Source: Butyrivibrio sp. AE3004 (GTDB lineage Bacteria > Bacillota > Clostridia > Lachnospirales > Lachnospiraceae). From it: a stretch of 64,000 nucleotides of DNA. Positions 35,255 to 44,431 of the stretch are shown here, in pieces (position 1 is the first letter of the stretch; each line of letters starts with the position of its first letter). The notes below the pieces were generated by a model. It did not search any database. It had not been told where the DNA came from and worked only from the letters and a program-made list of their open reading frames with translations. Both the position numbers and the translations under genes were made by a program. The DNA is taken from contig NZ_JNLQ01000002.1 in NCBI RefSeq assembly GCF_000703165.1, positions 1,736,001 to 1,800,000 on the forward strand. The letters run 5' to 3'.

Positions 35255-35734
35255 TTACGCTTTAGCCTTATCCTCTTCCATCTCTACCATTCCAAGATCA
35301 AGAATTGAAACAAGACCTCCTTCATATTTTCCAACGCCACTTATGAAGCTGTTAAGCTTTTTCCCCTTATCGGCACTGTATGTAACTTTTTCAATGCTCT
35401 TACTTCCCAGGGTAAGAACCTGATTAACCTGATCAACAATAATACCGATAAGCGTATCCTCCTCAGCCTTCAGAATAATAATACGGCTTTTATCTGTTAT
35501 TTCATCCGGAGCCATATCCATTTTAAGTCTGAGACTCATAACAGGTACAATGACACCTCGAATATTGATAACGCCCTTAAGATAATGGGCAACCTGAGGT
35601 ACTCTTGTTATCTGCTGCATGCGCACAATGTTATCAATATATTTAATATCTATTCCATACTGTTCGTCACCGAGTCTGATGATAATATACTGAATCAGTT
35701 CGCCGACATCTTGTGTATCTCTTAATTCATTCAT
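35255..35734 (-). CDS. cheW: Chemotaxis coupling protein CheW
   Basis: A 159-residue CheW with two SH3-like subdomains. Typical motifs are IIRLGDEQYGIDIKYIDNIV, VAHYLKGVINIRGVIVPVM and IIVDQVNQVLTLG. It links chemoreceptors to CheA. It lies between cheA and cheC; a possible 17-codon leader ORF ends on its start codon. Confidence 0.95.
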   Translation of the reverse strand: MNELRDTQDVGELIQYIIIRLGDEQYGIDIKYIDNIVRMQQITRVPQVAHYLKGVINIRGVIVPVMSLRLKMDMAPDEITDKSRIIILKAEEDTLIGIIVDQVNQVLTLGSKSIEKVTYSADKGKKLNSFISGVGKYEGGLVSILDLGMVEMEEDKAKA

Positions 35735-35784
35735 AATTTTTCCCTTTCGTCAGAATTGTTCTCCTCATCCATAAACTTTTGCAT
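35731..35784 (-). CDS. Possible 17-residue leader ORF overlapping the cheW start
   Basis: A minus-strand ATG at 35784 opens MQKFMDEENNSDEREKL and stops at TGA overlapping the cheW ATG. A weak GTGAAG site precedes it. It could couple translation of cheW to upstream ribosomes, or be chance. The rest of the 108-base cheA-cheW gap shows nothing. Confidence 0.2.
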   Translation of the reverse strand: MQKFMDEENNSDEREKL

Positions 35785-35842
35785 TCGCTTCACTTTGCAG
35801 AACAAGGATGATATCGAAAATCAGAGATTGATTGCCTCACTT

Positions 35843-38008
35843 TTATGCTAACTGATTTGTATCAAGGATCAATGCGATCTCGCCATCGCCTAGGATAGTA
35901 GCACCACTGATCATGCGGCACTTATTCATGTATCTGCCAAGAGGCTTGATAACAATTTCCTGCTGTCCCATCAGTTCATCAATTACAAGACCAAATTGCT
36001 GATCACCTTTTCTTGTAATAACGACTACAAGATCTTCATCTTCATTCTTGTTACTTTCTGCATCCAGTGCATCACTTACACGAATTATAGGAGTTACGCT
36101 TCCGCGAAGATTTATAACTTCTTTATTCTCAACGGTCTTAATATCCGTAGGAGCAACATCCTCAATACTTTGGATAGAATCAAGAGGAATAGCATATTTT
36201 TCATTTCCTACTACAACCATCAGAGCCTGAATAATCGCAAGTGTAAGCGGAAGTCTAATAATCCAAGTACTTCCTTCTCCAAGCTTTGTCTTTACATCAA
36301 CTTCGCCGGACAAAGACTCAACCTTTGACTTAACAACGTCAAGGCCTACGCCTCTTCCTGAAATTTCAGATACCTGCTTTGCTGTAGAAAATCCGGGATG
36401 GAAAAGAAGCTCAACAGCCTGTTTTTCAGTCATGCTGTCTGCCTGATCCTGAGTAATAACGCCTTTCTCAATAGCCTTAGCCTTAACCTTCTCGGCGTCA
36501 ATACCATTACCATCATCACCAACTTCAATAACAACACTGTTACCATCCTGGTATGCATGCAGGAAAATCTGTCCTTCTTCAGGTTTTCCTCTCTCTGCAC
36601 GAAGCTCGGCAGATTCAATACCATGGTCAGCACTGTTTCTCAAAAGGTGCATCAGAGGGTCACCGATCTCATCAACCACGGTTCTGTCCATTTCAGTGTC
36701 TTCACCGGTCATGGTCAGTTCCATCTTCTTGCCAAGTGACTTATTTAAATCTCGAATCATACGAGGGAATTTCTGGAGTACGCTCTCAATAGGTACCATT
36801 CGAACTTTCATGACAGATTCATGAAGATTGGTAGTAACGCTTTCCAGATATTCTATCTGCTCGTTTACGTTGCCACTTACAATTCCTGCTGAATTAGCAG
36901 CAGATATCAAAGAGTTCTTTGCAATAATAAGCTCACTTACCAGATTCATAAGAACATCAAGTTTATCGATATCCACACGAACCGTACGGTTTACTACAGG
37001 CTTGCCAACAGGTTTCTTACCACCGGCATCCTTACCTCCTGCTGCAGGTGCTTTTTCTGCGGGCTTCGGAGCAGGTGCTGCAGGAGCTGCAGGAGCTGCT
37101 CCCTGAGCAGGCGCTGCGGGTGCTGTTCCCTGAGCAGGTGCTGCCGCTGCGTCTTCAGTACTTGTTGCGACATTGGGATCATAATCACCGATTTCACAAT
37201 CCTCAATCTCCGAAACACTCTTAACTATATCTTTGATCTTATCTTTATCTTCTTCGTCTGTAGAAATAATTAGACTAAAATTGAATTCAAATTTCTCATC
37301 CTCAATATCCTGGGTTGAAGGCTCGGAAATTACAAGTTCACCAATTTCTTCAATACCCTTGAATACAAGGAATGCTCTTGCTGCCTTAAGGATACAGCTA
37401 TCCTGAATCTTTACATTAAGGCCATAGAGCTTCTTGCCCTGCCCCTTGGCATCTTCCAATGTCCCTTTGGTATCAGGGTCAATCTTAATTGCTCTATAAT
37501 CCTTTGTAGGGTCTGCGTCAGAAGGAGCTGCAGTCATAGTAGGAGCAGCAGCCGCTGCTTCCTGTGCAGGCGCTGCCTCCTGTGCAGGCGTTGCTGCAGC
37601 TGCATGTGCTGCTCCGCCACCTGTTCCGCCTGCTCTGATGTCAGCAAGCGCTTTTATAAGGTTGGCATTTTCCTCAGTTCCTTCATCCTGAGACTCCGTA
37701 ATATTATCAACGTAAGCCTGTATAGCATCCAGACACTGAAACAGCGTGTCAATCATGCTGGAATCAATCTTGAGAGTGCCGTTACGCACATCAGAAAATA
37801 CATCTTCCATATCATGGGTAAGATTCTGCATGTTCTTATAACCCATGGTTCCTGCCATTCCCTTCATGGAATGCGCAGAACGGAAAATTTCATTAATACA
37901 ATCTTCGTTCTCCGGATCCTGCTCCAACTGCATGATACTATCATTCAGTGTTTGGAGATGCTCCTTTGCTTCGTCGAGAAAGACGCCTAGATACTGAGAA
38001 ACATCCAT
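35843..38008 (-). CDS. cheA: Chemotaxis histidine kinase CheA
   Basis: A 721-residue kinase. P1 Hpt domain with phosphorylated His46 (IFRSAHSMKGMAGTMGY). An Ala/Pro/Gln-rich linker (~130-165) is followed by a P2-like domain (~190-285), a second Ala/Pro linker (~290-335), P3 dimerisation helix (~340-400), and the P4 ATPase with N box HLLRNSADHGIE, G1 DGNGID and GRGVGLDVV. The P5 CheW-like domain (~590-721) ends LILDTNQLA. The strong GGAGG site and start are clear. Autophosphorylation feeds CheY and CheB. Confidence 0.96.
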   Translation of the reverse strand: MDVSQYLGVFLDEAKEHLQTLNDSIMQLEQDPENEDCINEIFRSAHSMKGMAGTMGYKNMQNLTHDMEDVFSDVRNGTLKIDSSMIDTLFQCLDAIQAYVDNITESQDEGTEENANLIKALADIRAGGTGGGAAHAAAATPAQEAAPAQEAAAAAPTMTAAPSDADPTKDYRAIKIDPDTKGTLEDAKGQGKKLYGLNVKIQDSCILKAARAFLVFKGIEEIGELVISEPSTQDIEDEKFEFNFSLIISTDEEDKDKIKDIVKSVSEIEDCEIGDYDPNVATSTEDAAAAPAQGTAPAAPAQGAAPAAPAAPAPKPAEKAPAAGGKDAGGKKPVGKPVVNRTVRVDIDKLDVLMNLVSELIIAKNSLISAANSAGIVSGNVNEQIEYLESVTTNLHESVMKVRMVPIESVLQKFPRMIRDLNKSLGKKMELTMTGEDTEMDRTVVDEIGDPLMHLLRNSADHGIESAELRAERGKPEEGQIFLHAYQDGNSVVIEVGDDGNGIDAEKVKAKAIEKGVITQDQADSMTEKQAVELLFHPGFSTAKQVSEISGRGVGLDVVKSKVESLSGEVDVKTKLGEGSTWIIRLPLTLAIIQALMVVVGNEKYAIPLDSIQSIEDVAPTDIKTVENKEVINLRGSVTPIIRVSDALDAESNKNEDEDLVVVITRKGDQQFGLVIDELMGQQEIVIKPLGRYMNKCRMISGATILGDGEIALILDTNQLA

Positions 38009-38166
38009 AATCCCTTTACCTCCATAAGAAAAAACATCTCGTTAGCGGAAGTAATCAGGAAAATCTCATCTCTAGTAATTTCTTCACAAGGAAGTTCTGA
38101 TATCGGACAGAAGTCTTTTACCGAACTAAGTAGTACACCGGGCTCGTGAGAAAACTCACCAGGTGA
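37987..38166 (-). other. Open frame following the cheB stop in the same reading frame
   Basis: The frame that continues after the cheB TAA stays open for 60 codons and ends at TAG inside cheA. It contains a plausible peptide (DFCPISELPCEEIT, RDEIFLITSANEMFF) but no ATG, GTG or TTG near its beginning. It may be chance in 158 bases of spacer, a decayed gene, or a readthrough extension of CheB. I see no promoter in this gap; a GTGAG/CTCAC hairpin lies at about 38146-38159. Confidence 0.2.
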
Positions 38167-39240
38167 TTACTTAACGCCAACGTTCATAATAATTTCCTGG
38201 GCTACGTCCTCAAGTGTAACGACCTGATTAACGAGACCAGCTGTTGCCACTGCCTTAGGCATGCCATAAACTGTGCAGGAAGCTTCGTCCTGACCTATGA
38301 CATGAACTTTCTTTGCCGATTTCAGATTTTTAATTCCCTCAGTACCATCAGCACCCATTCCTGTAAGTACTACACAACATATTGAGTCATAGTCTGAATC
38401 CATAAGAGACTCATACATGAAGTTAGCACAAGGTCTGACACCCTCTCTGGTGGGGCCGTCCACATAATGGATTGTGTGCTTGCCGGCTGATGTAATAATA
38501 TGCATATGCTTACCGCCTCTTGCAATATAGACGGTTCCTGCCTGAAGAACATCACCTTCAGCAGCTTCCTTAACTTTTATCTCAGAAAGAGAATCAAGTC
38601 TCTCAGCAAGAGAAGCTGTGAATCCTTCCGGCATATGCTGTACAAGAACAACCGGTGTTTTTAGATTTTTGGGAAGTTTGGGAATAACCGCTTGAAGCGC
38701 ACGAGGCCCACCCGTAGAACTGGCAATCGCTACAATACGATTACCTGTGACCTTGTCTGCATGCTTAGCGACAATACTCACCATCTTACGAGAGGCTTTG
38801 ATCTCATCGATTGAAAAAGCCTTCGTACTAACCGGCGCTCTTGACTCGCATACTGCTGCGAGTGTCCTTGTGAGCGTAGTGGTGAAATCATCGCCACGGC
38901 AATCCGAGGCACGATCCGGTTTGTGAATAAAATCAAGGGCTCCAAGTTCCAATGAATCGAGTGTTACTTTTGCGCCTTCCTTTGTGTCTGTACTACACAT
39001 CATTACCTTCGCCCTTATTTTATTTTTGTTAATCTCCTTGAGTAACGTAATACCGTCCATACGAGGCATGTTTACATCTAAAATAACAGCATCGTATGAT
39101 TTGGTCTTTAGAAGCTCAAGGGCTTCCACTCCGTCTTTAGCCTTATCTACAACCTGAAATCTAGAATCTGAATTAATAATATCACTAAGGACGGTTCTCA
39201 TGAGTGCAGAGTCATCAACTAATAAAATTTTTTTCGACAT
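38167..39240 (-). CDS. cheB: Chemoreceptor methylesterase/deamidase CheB
   Basis: A 357-residue response regulator with an output enzyme. Receiver domain ~1-125 has DD at 9-10 and the phosphoacceptor Asp55 in VILDVNMPRMDG. The esterase domain (~165-357) has the catalytic Ser in AIASSTGGPRAL, His in VLVQHMPEGF and Asp in TGMGADGTEG. It removes methyl groups from receptors. Its ATG directly follows the YcgR-type gene's stop. No cheR is in the window. Confidence 0.95.
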   Translation of the reverse strand: MSKKILLVDDSALMRTVLSDIINSDSRFQVVDKAKDGVEALELLKTKSYDAVILDVNMPRMDGITLLKEINKNKIRAKVMMCSTDTKEGAKVTLDSLELGALDFIHKPDRASDCRGDDFTTTLTRTLAAVCESRAPVSTKAFSIDEIKASRKMVSIVAKHADKVTGNRIVAIASSTGGPRALQAVIPKLPKNLKTPVVLVQHMPEGFTASLAERLDSLSEIKVKEAAEGDVLQAGTVYIARGGKHMHIITSAGKHTIHYVDGPTREGVRPCANFMYESLMDSDYDSICCVVLTGMGADGTEGIKNLKSAKKVHVIGQDEASCTVYGMPKAVATAGLVNQVVTLEDVAQEIIMNVGVK

Positions 39241-39963
39241 TTAGTTTTGCTTCTTTCTAATTTTTCGTTCTTCCTCAAAGATAAAATGAATAATATCTTC
39301 CCTGGAAGTCTCGTCAATGTAGGTGTACTGTATGCGGTGCTCATACAGTCCTGGCCTGTTTTCGAGTTCCTGTACCCTAAGTACGGTGCACACCATTTCG
39401 TACTCTATATTATTAATATTTCCGGGTAGTCGATAAGAACAATAAATTGTGCTGCCTTCTTCATATTGGAAATTAGCGACAAACCGTAAACCTCCTCCAC
39501 TTATGTCCACTATGACACTTCGTTGCAACGGTTTGTTGGTTCCCAAAAGTAATCCCCAATTCCGCCTGATAGCTTCAACCTCTTCCTCTGTAAAGATTCG
39601 CGATCTAAGCTCCAATGCACAGCTGAATCTGTAATATTCTCTTCGCTGTAGTCTCTGAAGATTACTAAGAAGGTCAAGAACCAAAATATAAACGTTATTA
39701 CTTCGGTATCGGTCAATTATCCTTCCGTAACATTGAAACAGTCCTCTTGAGCTGTAAAAGCACAAGCTGTATTCACCATCAACCGGTAGCAATACCAGTT
39801 TCCCCTTATCCATTGGCATAAGAACTTCTATCCTGTCCTCTGACAAAATATCGGTTATCTTACTCAGGTGAATCTTTTTCGTGCGGCTGTCATCGTCCAT
39901 CCAGACCTTACCGATGGCCTTCAGTTCAATTTTATTGCCTGGCGCAATATAGTCCGCAAGCAT
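39241..39963 (-). CDS. PilZ-domain flagellar brake protein (YcgR/YpfA-like)
   Basis: A 240-residue protein with an N-terminal YcgR-N-like barrel (~1-105) and a C-terminal PilZ domain (~110-225). The c-di-GMP-binding signatures are visible: RREYYRFSC (the R-x3-R box) and VDISGGGLRF ([DN]-x-S-x-x-G). In other bacteria such proteins slow the motor or switch when bound to c-di-GMP. It sits between flhG and cheB, directly abutting cheB. Confidence 0.85.
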   Translation of the reverse strand: MLADYIAPGNKIELKAIGKVWMDDDSRTKKIHLSKITDILSEDRIEVLMPMDKGKLVLLPVDGEYSLCFYSSRGLFQCYGRIIDRYRSNNVYILVLDLLSNLQRLQRREYYRFSCALELRSRIFTEEEVEAIRRNWGLLLGTNKPLQRSVIVDISGGGLRFVANFQYEEGSTIYCSYRLPGNINNIEYEMVCTVLRVQELENRPGLYEHRIQYTYIDETSREDIIHFIFEEERKIRKKQN

Positions 39964-39993
39964 TGCAGGTACCCCTCTTACCTTTAATTTATA

Positions 39994-40914
39994 TTACTGA
40001 CCGGAAGCCTTATCTCCGGTATTTCTCTCTGAATTAAGTTTACGCCCTGTTATAATATGTGAGAAAAATGCAGCCATTCCTCTTGGTTTGTATTGTTCCA
40101 TTTCGCTCTTATTCACAAGTTCCGCAGCAATCTGCTCAAACGCCTTCGAAGACTTAGAGTTCGGATACTGTATTGAAACCGGTGACTGTTGCATAACGCC
40201 TCGCGCCAGCATCTGATCCTGAGGTATCGCACCAAGATATGAAAGTGGTAGCTTTAAATATCTTGCAACAACCGCATTCAGTTTATTAAACAGTTGCTGA
40301 CCCTCCTCGCCACTGGAAACCCTGTTTGAAACAACTTTAATCTTAGTGTTGTCTTTCGAAAAACGGGACTGTTGATTAAGTGCCTTAAGTAGTGAATATG
40401 AATCAGTTATCGAAGTGGGTTCCGGTGTAGTAACAAGTATTATCTCACCGCTTGCCACCAAAAATTCCATAACCGCATCAGATATTCCCGCACCCGTATC
40501 TATTATTATTGTGTCCGCTATCGCATCGAGTTCCGCAAGGTTTACTATTATATATACAAGATAATCCCTGCTCAGGTTATACATACCTGAAATGCCTGAG
40601 CCGCCGGATATAAAGCCTACTCCCTCCGGTCCCCAGGTAATGATATCTTTGATATTCTTTCCCTGATAAATCAGGTCACTTAAATTATGTTTTGGCACCG
40701 TGCCAAACATTATCTCTATATTTGCAAGTCCAAAGTCGGCATCAAGTATAATAACTCGTTGTCCCATCCTCCTGAATTGTATTGCCAGGTTTATCGATAC
40801 ATTGGACTTACCAACACCTCCTTTGCCACTTGTCACTGTGATAATCCTGGCAAGAGGCCTCTGTGGTGCGTTTTCTGCTTTTATAATTTTTCTTAGCTGT
40901 TCAGCCTGATCCAT
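39994..40914 (-). CDS. flhG: Flagellar number regulator FlhG (MinD-like ATPase)
   Basis: A 306-residue MinD-family ATPase. It begins MDQAEQLRKI, the short DQAxxLR motif that stimulates the FlhF GTPase. A deviant Walker A follows (GKGGVGKSN, ~30-38), and the switch motifs ILDADFGLANIE and IIDTGAG are intact. With FlhF it sets number and position of flagella. It is a paralog of MinD encoded near 25 kb. Confidence 0.93.
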   Translation of the reverse strand: MDQAEQLRKIIKAENAPQRPLARIITVTSGKGGVGKSNVSINLAIQFRRMGQRVIILDADFGLANIEIMFGTVPKHNLSDLIYQGKNIKDIITWGPEGVGFISGGSGISGMYNLSRDYLVYIIVNLAELDAIADTIIIDTGAGISDAVMEFLVASGEIILVTTPEPTSITDSYSLLKALNQQSRFSKDNTKIKVVSNRVSSGEEGQQLFNKLNAVVARYLKLPLSYLGAIPQDQMLARGVMQQSPVSIQYPNSKSSKAFEQIAAELVNKSEMEQYKPRGMAAFFSHIITGRKLNSERNTGDKASGQ

Positions 40915-40963
40915 AAAAAAATAATCCTGTTTCTATTCTATCAAAATATCCTAAATTCTTCTA

Positions 40964-42271
40964 CTATTTTCCACCAAGAAGCCCTTTTACGCTTTTCTGT
41001 GCATCAAAAACTGCAATATCGCTCGGAACGTTTTGACCGTTTGTAATATAAGACATAGGTGCTCCGGTGTGCATGTGTATATTATAAAGATTTCCGGCAG
41101 AACTGGTCTCATCCATCTTTGTAAAGATCAGCTTATATTTGACAAGCTCAGAATATCCGTCAGCTATCTCTATAAGGTCCCTGTATTTGGTAGTAGCGCT
41201 GAGCACCAGATAGTTCTCCGTCTCAACACATTCCTCAAGAGCATGTATGAAGCCTATCATCGTTTCTTTTTGTTCTTCGTTATGAAGACTATGCCCTGCA
41301 GTGTCAACCATGAGATAATCAAAATCCTTAAAATCTTCAGCAGCCTGCTTCATTTCTTCAATTGAATAGATAACCCTGAAGGGAATATCCATAATCGTCG
41401 CATAGGTACGAAGTTGCTCTGCCGCAGCAATTCTGTAGGTATCTACTGTAAGAAGCGCAACCTTCTTTTTTCTTGTAATGCAAAGCTCAGAAGCAAGCTT
41501 TGCTATTGTAGTAGTCTTACCGACTCCTGTAGGTCCTATAAATATTTCTGCAATAGGCCCGTCCTGACTCTCCCTGATTTTATCTGCAGGGCCGAATTTC
41601 AGAACCATCTTCTGATATACATTAGCCAACACATATTCCATGGGAATGTTTGGCTTACTAACCTTCTCAACCTCATCGGTCAGCTGATTTGCATAAATTT
41701 CATCAACCTCATTCTCAATAAGTGTGTTATAAAGAACTCTGACAAAAGATAAAGTCTCATCAGAGACAGTATTTTCTCCTTTGACCTCAATATTCTCAGA
41801 TTCGGAAACTTCGGCTTTTACTTCTTCTTTTTCGTTCTTAAGATTCTTCTCTATAAGATTATGAAGGCTGTCAAGTTTTTCCTCTATAGCGCTGCTCTCA
41901 TCCTGTTGAAAAGCAAACTCTCTCCCCGGAGGAGGCGCAATTTTAGGTTCAGGTGTCGGCACCTGTGAAACCTTGAGAGGTGGTATTTCTCCCTGCTCCT
42001 GCGCTTTCAAAAGTTTATCCGCCATTGACTGAGGCTTCTGAGTTTTAGCAGTCTTGTTCTGCTCCTTTACAGGCTTTACGGATCTCATATTTTTTGAAGG
42101 CTCATCTTCAAGAGCAACCGTAATCTCAATCTTTGAAGGAGAAAAAATGGCAAACAATCCGCTTTTCTTAACCGGTCTGACATTCATTATTACAATGTTC
42201 TCGCCCAGCTCCTTCTTAGCAATTTCTGTAGCCTCTGATTCAGTTTTTCCTGTGTACTTTTTAATAATCAT
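40964..42271 (-). CDS. flhF: Flagellar SRP-like GTPase FlhF
   Basis: A 435-residue SRP-family GTPase. The N-terminal B domain includes the start MIIKKYTGKTESEATEIAKK and a disordered Pro/Lys/Glu-rich linker (~55-170). The NG domain follows, with G1 GPTGVGKTTTI (246-256), VDTYRIAAAEQL and G3 DTAGH. It targets early flagellar components to their site. It lies one base after flhA and 49 before flhG. Confidence 0.94.
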   Translation of the reverse strand: MIIKKYTGKTESEATEIAKKELGENIVIMNVRPVKKSGLFAIFSPSKIEITVALEDEPSKNMRSVKPVKEQNKTAKTQKPQSMADKLLKAQEQGEIPPLKVSQVPTPEPKIAPPPGREFAFQQDESSAIEEKLDSLHNLIEKNLKNEKEEVKAEVSESENIEVKGENTVSDETLSFVRVLYNTLIENEVDEIYANQLTDEVEKVSKPNIPMEYVLANVYQKMVLKFGPADKIRESQDGPIAEIFIGPTGVGKTTTIAKLASELCITRKKKVALLTVDTYRIAAAEQLRTYATIMDIPFRVIYSIEEMKQAAEDFKDFDYLMVDTAGHSLHNEEQKETMIGFIHALEECVETENYLVLSATTKYRDLIEIADGYSELVKYKLIFTKMDETSSAGNLYNIHMHTGAPMSYITNGQNVPSDIAVFDAQKSVKGLLGGK

Positions 42272-42272
42272 A

Positions 42273-44339
42273 TTATGCTGCTACCATTCCTACAGACTGC
42301 ATCTCAACATTAGGTTCAACTTCATTGTAAGAAAGCACGATCAAATCCTTGTAGTAATCTTCTGTCATTTTCTTAAAATACATACGAACAATAGGAGAAG
42401 TCATTATTATCGGTATCATACCTGCATCCTCAAGCTTCTTGGCCTGCTCGCCTACCGACTTAAGAATTGCCTTGGTCCTCGTCGGATCCAAAGTCAGATA
42501 TGCACCTGTTTCTGTCTGCTTAACGGATTGCATTATCTCCTGCTCAATCTTGGGATCAAGTGTTATAACACTTGTAGTCTCTCCCGGATAAAAATATTTA
42601 TTTGAGATTGCACGTCTCAGACTCTGCCTGACATATTCCGTTAAAATGTCACTGTCATGAGTTGAAGGAGCATAATCTGCAAGTGTCTCAAAAATTGTTA
42701 CCAGATCTCTTATGGAAATACCTTCCGAAAGAAGATTCTGCAAAACCTTTTCAATCTCACCAAGGCTCATAAGCTTAGGCGTAAGCTCTTCTACAAGCGC
42801 AGGGTTGCTCTCCTGAAGATTGTTAACAAGATTCTGAACATCCTGCCTTGTAAGAAGTTCTGCGATATGATTCCTAATAACCTCTGTAAGATGTGTTGCA
42901 ATAATTGAAGGCGGATCTACAACAGTATATCCCAGAGACTCAGCACGTTCGCGCTGGCTCTCCGTAATCCAGGTAGCCGGCAGATGGAAAGAAGGCTCAA
43001 AGGTAGGAATACCTGTAATCTCCTCCTCTACATTTCCGGGATTCATTGCCATATAATGATCAAACAGAATTTCTCCATCACTTACCTGAATACCCTTTAT
43101 TTTTATAATATACTGGTTAGGATTTAGCTGGATATTATCACGAAGTCGGATAATAGGAACAACCGTACCGAGTTCCAGCGCTATCTGTCTACGAATCATA
43201 ACAACACGGTCAAGCAGATCTCCGCCCTGATTAACATCGGCAAGGGGAATAATTCCATAACCGAACTCAAGCTCTATGGGATCAACCTGAAGAAGACTCG
43301 TTACATTCTCAGGCTGTCTGATCTCCTCTGCCTGCTGTTCTTCTTCAGCCATAACCTCTTCTTCCGTCTGGGAAATCTTGGAACCTCTGTCCATCAAAAA
43401 GCCTAGCCCCGCAATCAGTCCGCCAAGAGGTATATAAAGAATATTCGGAAGTGGTGTAAGCAGTCCCAATGCAGCCACAACACCGCCTACCAGATACAAG
43501 GTCTTTGACATCGAGAACAGCTGCCCAATAAGAGCCGGTCCGAAATCAGCTTCTTTTCCGCCCTTAGTAACGAGAATACCTGTACTAAGTGATACCAAAA
43601 GGGAAGGGATAGAACTTACAAGTCCGTCACCCATTGTAAGAATCGCATATTTATCAAGAGCATCCGTAACGGGCATTCCCTGTCTCAATACACCCATAAG
43701 TATTCCGCCGACAATATTTACGACCGTAATAATAAGGCCTGCCACCGAATCTCCCTTTACATATTTGGTAGCACCATCCATTGCTCCGAAGAAGCTTGCT
43801 TCGTTCTGAATCTTCTCACGGCGCTCCTTAGCTTCCTGATCGGTTATCGCACCGGTATTAAGGTCTGCATCGATAGCCATCTGCTTACCGGGCATAGCAT
43901 CCAATGTGAAACGTGCAGATACTTCAGCAACACGCTCGGAACCTTTGTTGATGACCATGAACTGCACGAGAATAAGCATACCATATACAATTGCACCAAT
44001 AATAAGATCTCCGGCTCCAACGAAGGATCCGAACACCTCTATAACCTGACCCGCATCTCCTCCTGTCAGAATCAGACGGGTGGATGATACGTTAAGAGCA
44101 ATACGGAAAATTGTGGTGAACAGCAGGATAGTCGGAAAGAATGACATATCCAGTACTTCCTTTGAAAACATGGCTGTAAAAAGTATTACAAAAGACAGCG
44201 ACATGTCGAATGCCAGAAGCATATCCATAAGCCACGTAGGGATTTGGATAATGAGCATCATTACAGCTGCAACAAAATAAAGCGCCACTCCATAATCAAA
44301 AGCACGCTTTCTTATTGTCTCAAGCCAGCTAAGATTCAT
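42273..44339 (-). CDS. flhA: Flagellar export gate protein FlhA
   Basis: A 688-residue FHIPEP protein. About eight N-terminal transmembrane helices (~10-330) include the cytoplasmic loop with VSARFTLDAMPGKQMAIDAD, the export gate signature. A linker and the large cytosolic chaperone/substrate-docking domain (~360-688) follow. ATG 44339 has AAAGGGGGATATCT upstream and gives the usual N-terminus; the frame extends to 44366 without need. It lies 92 bases after flhB. Confidence 0.95.
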   Translation of the reverse strand: MNLSWLETIRKRAFDYGVALYFVAAVMMLIIQIPTWLMDMLLAFDMSLSFVILFTAMFSKEVLDMSFFPTILLFTTIFRIALNVSSTRLILTGGDAGQVIEVFGSFVGAGDLIIGAIVYGMLILVQFMVINKGSERVAEVSARFTLDAMPGKQMAIDADLNTGAITDQEAKERREKIQNEASFFGAMDGATKYVKGDSVAGLIITVVNIVGGILMGVLRQGMPVTDALDKYAILTMGDGLVSSIPSLLVSLSTGILVTKGGKEADFGPALIGQLFSMSKTLYLVGGVVAALGLLTPLPNILYIPLGGLIAGLGFLMDRGSKISQTEEEVMAEEEQQAEEIRQPENVTSLLQVDPIELEFGYGIIPLADVNQGGDLLDRVVMIRRQIALELGTVVPIIRLRDNIQLNPNQYIIKIKGIQVSDGEILFDHYMAMNPGNVEEEITGIPTFEPSFHLPATWITESQRERAESLGYTVVDPPSIIATHLTEVIRNHIAELLTRQDVQNLVNNLQESNPALVEELTPKLMSLGEIEKVLQNLLSEGISIRDLVTIFETLADYAPSTHDSDILTEYVRQSLRRAISNKYFYPGETTSVITLDPKIEQEIMQSVKQTETGAYLTLDPTRTKAILKSVGEQAKKLEDAGMIPIIMTSPIVRMYFKKMTEDYYKDLIVLSYNEVEPNVEMQSVGMVAA

Positions 44340-44431
44340 AGATATCCCCCTTTCCCCACTTTTCATACTTATACATTATTAGTATAGCGCATACCATATC
44401 TTGTATTCAAGAGGAAAATAAGGCACAAGGA

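Noticed and set aside
35362..35376. GCCGATAAG on the minus strand, a SigD -10-like box
   Set aside because: It lies inside cheW coding sequence and lacks a TAAA box at the right distance.
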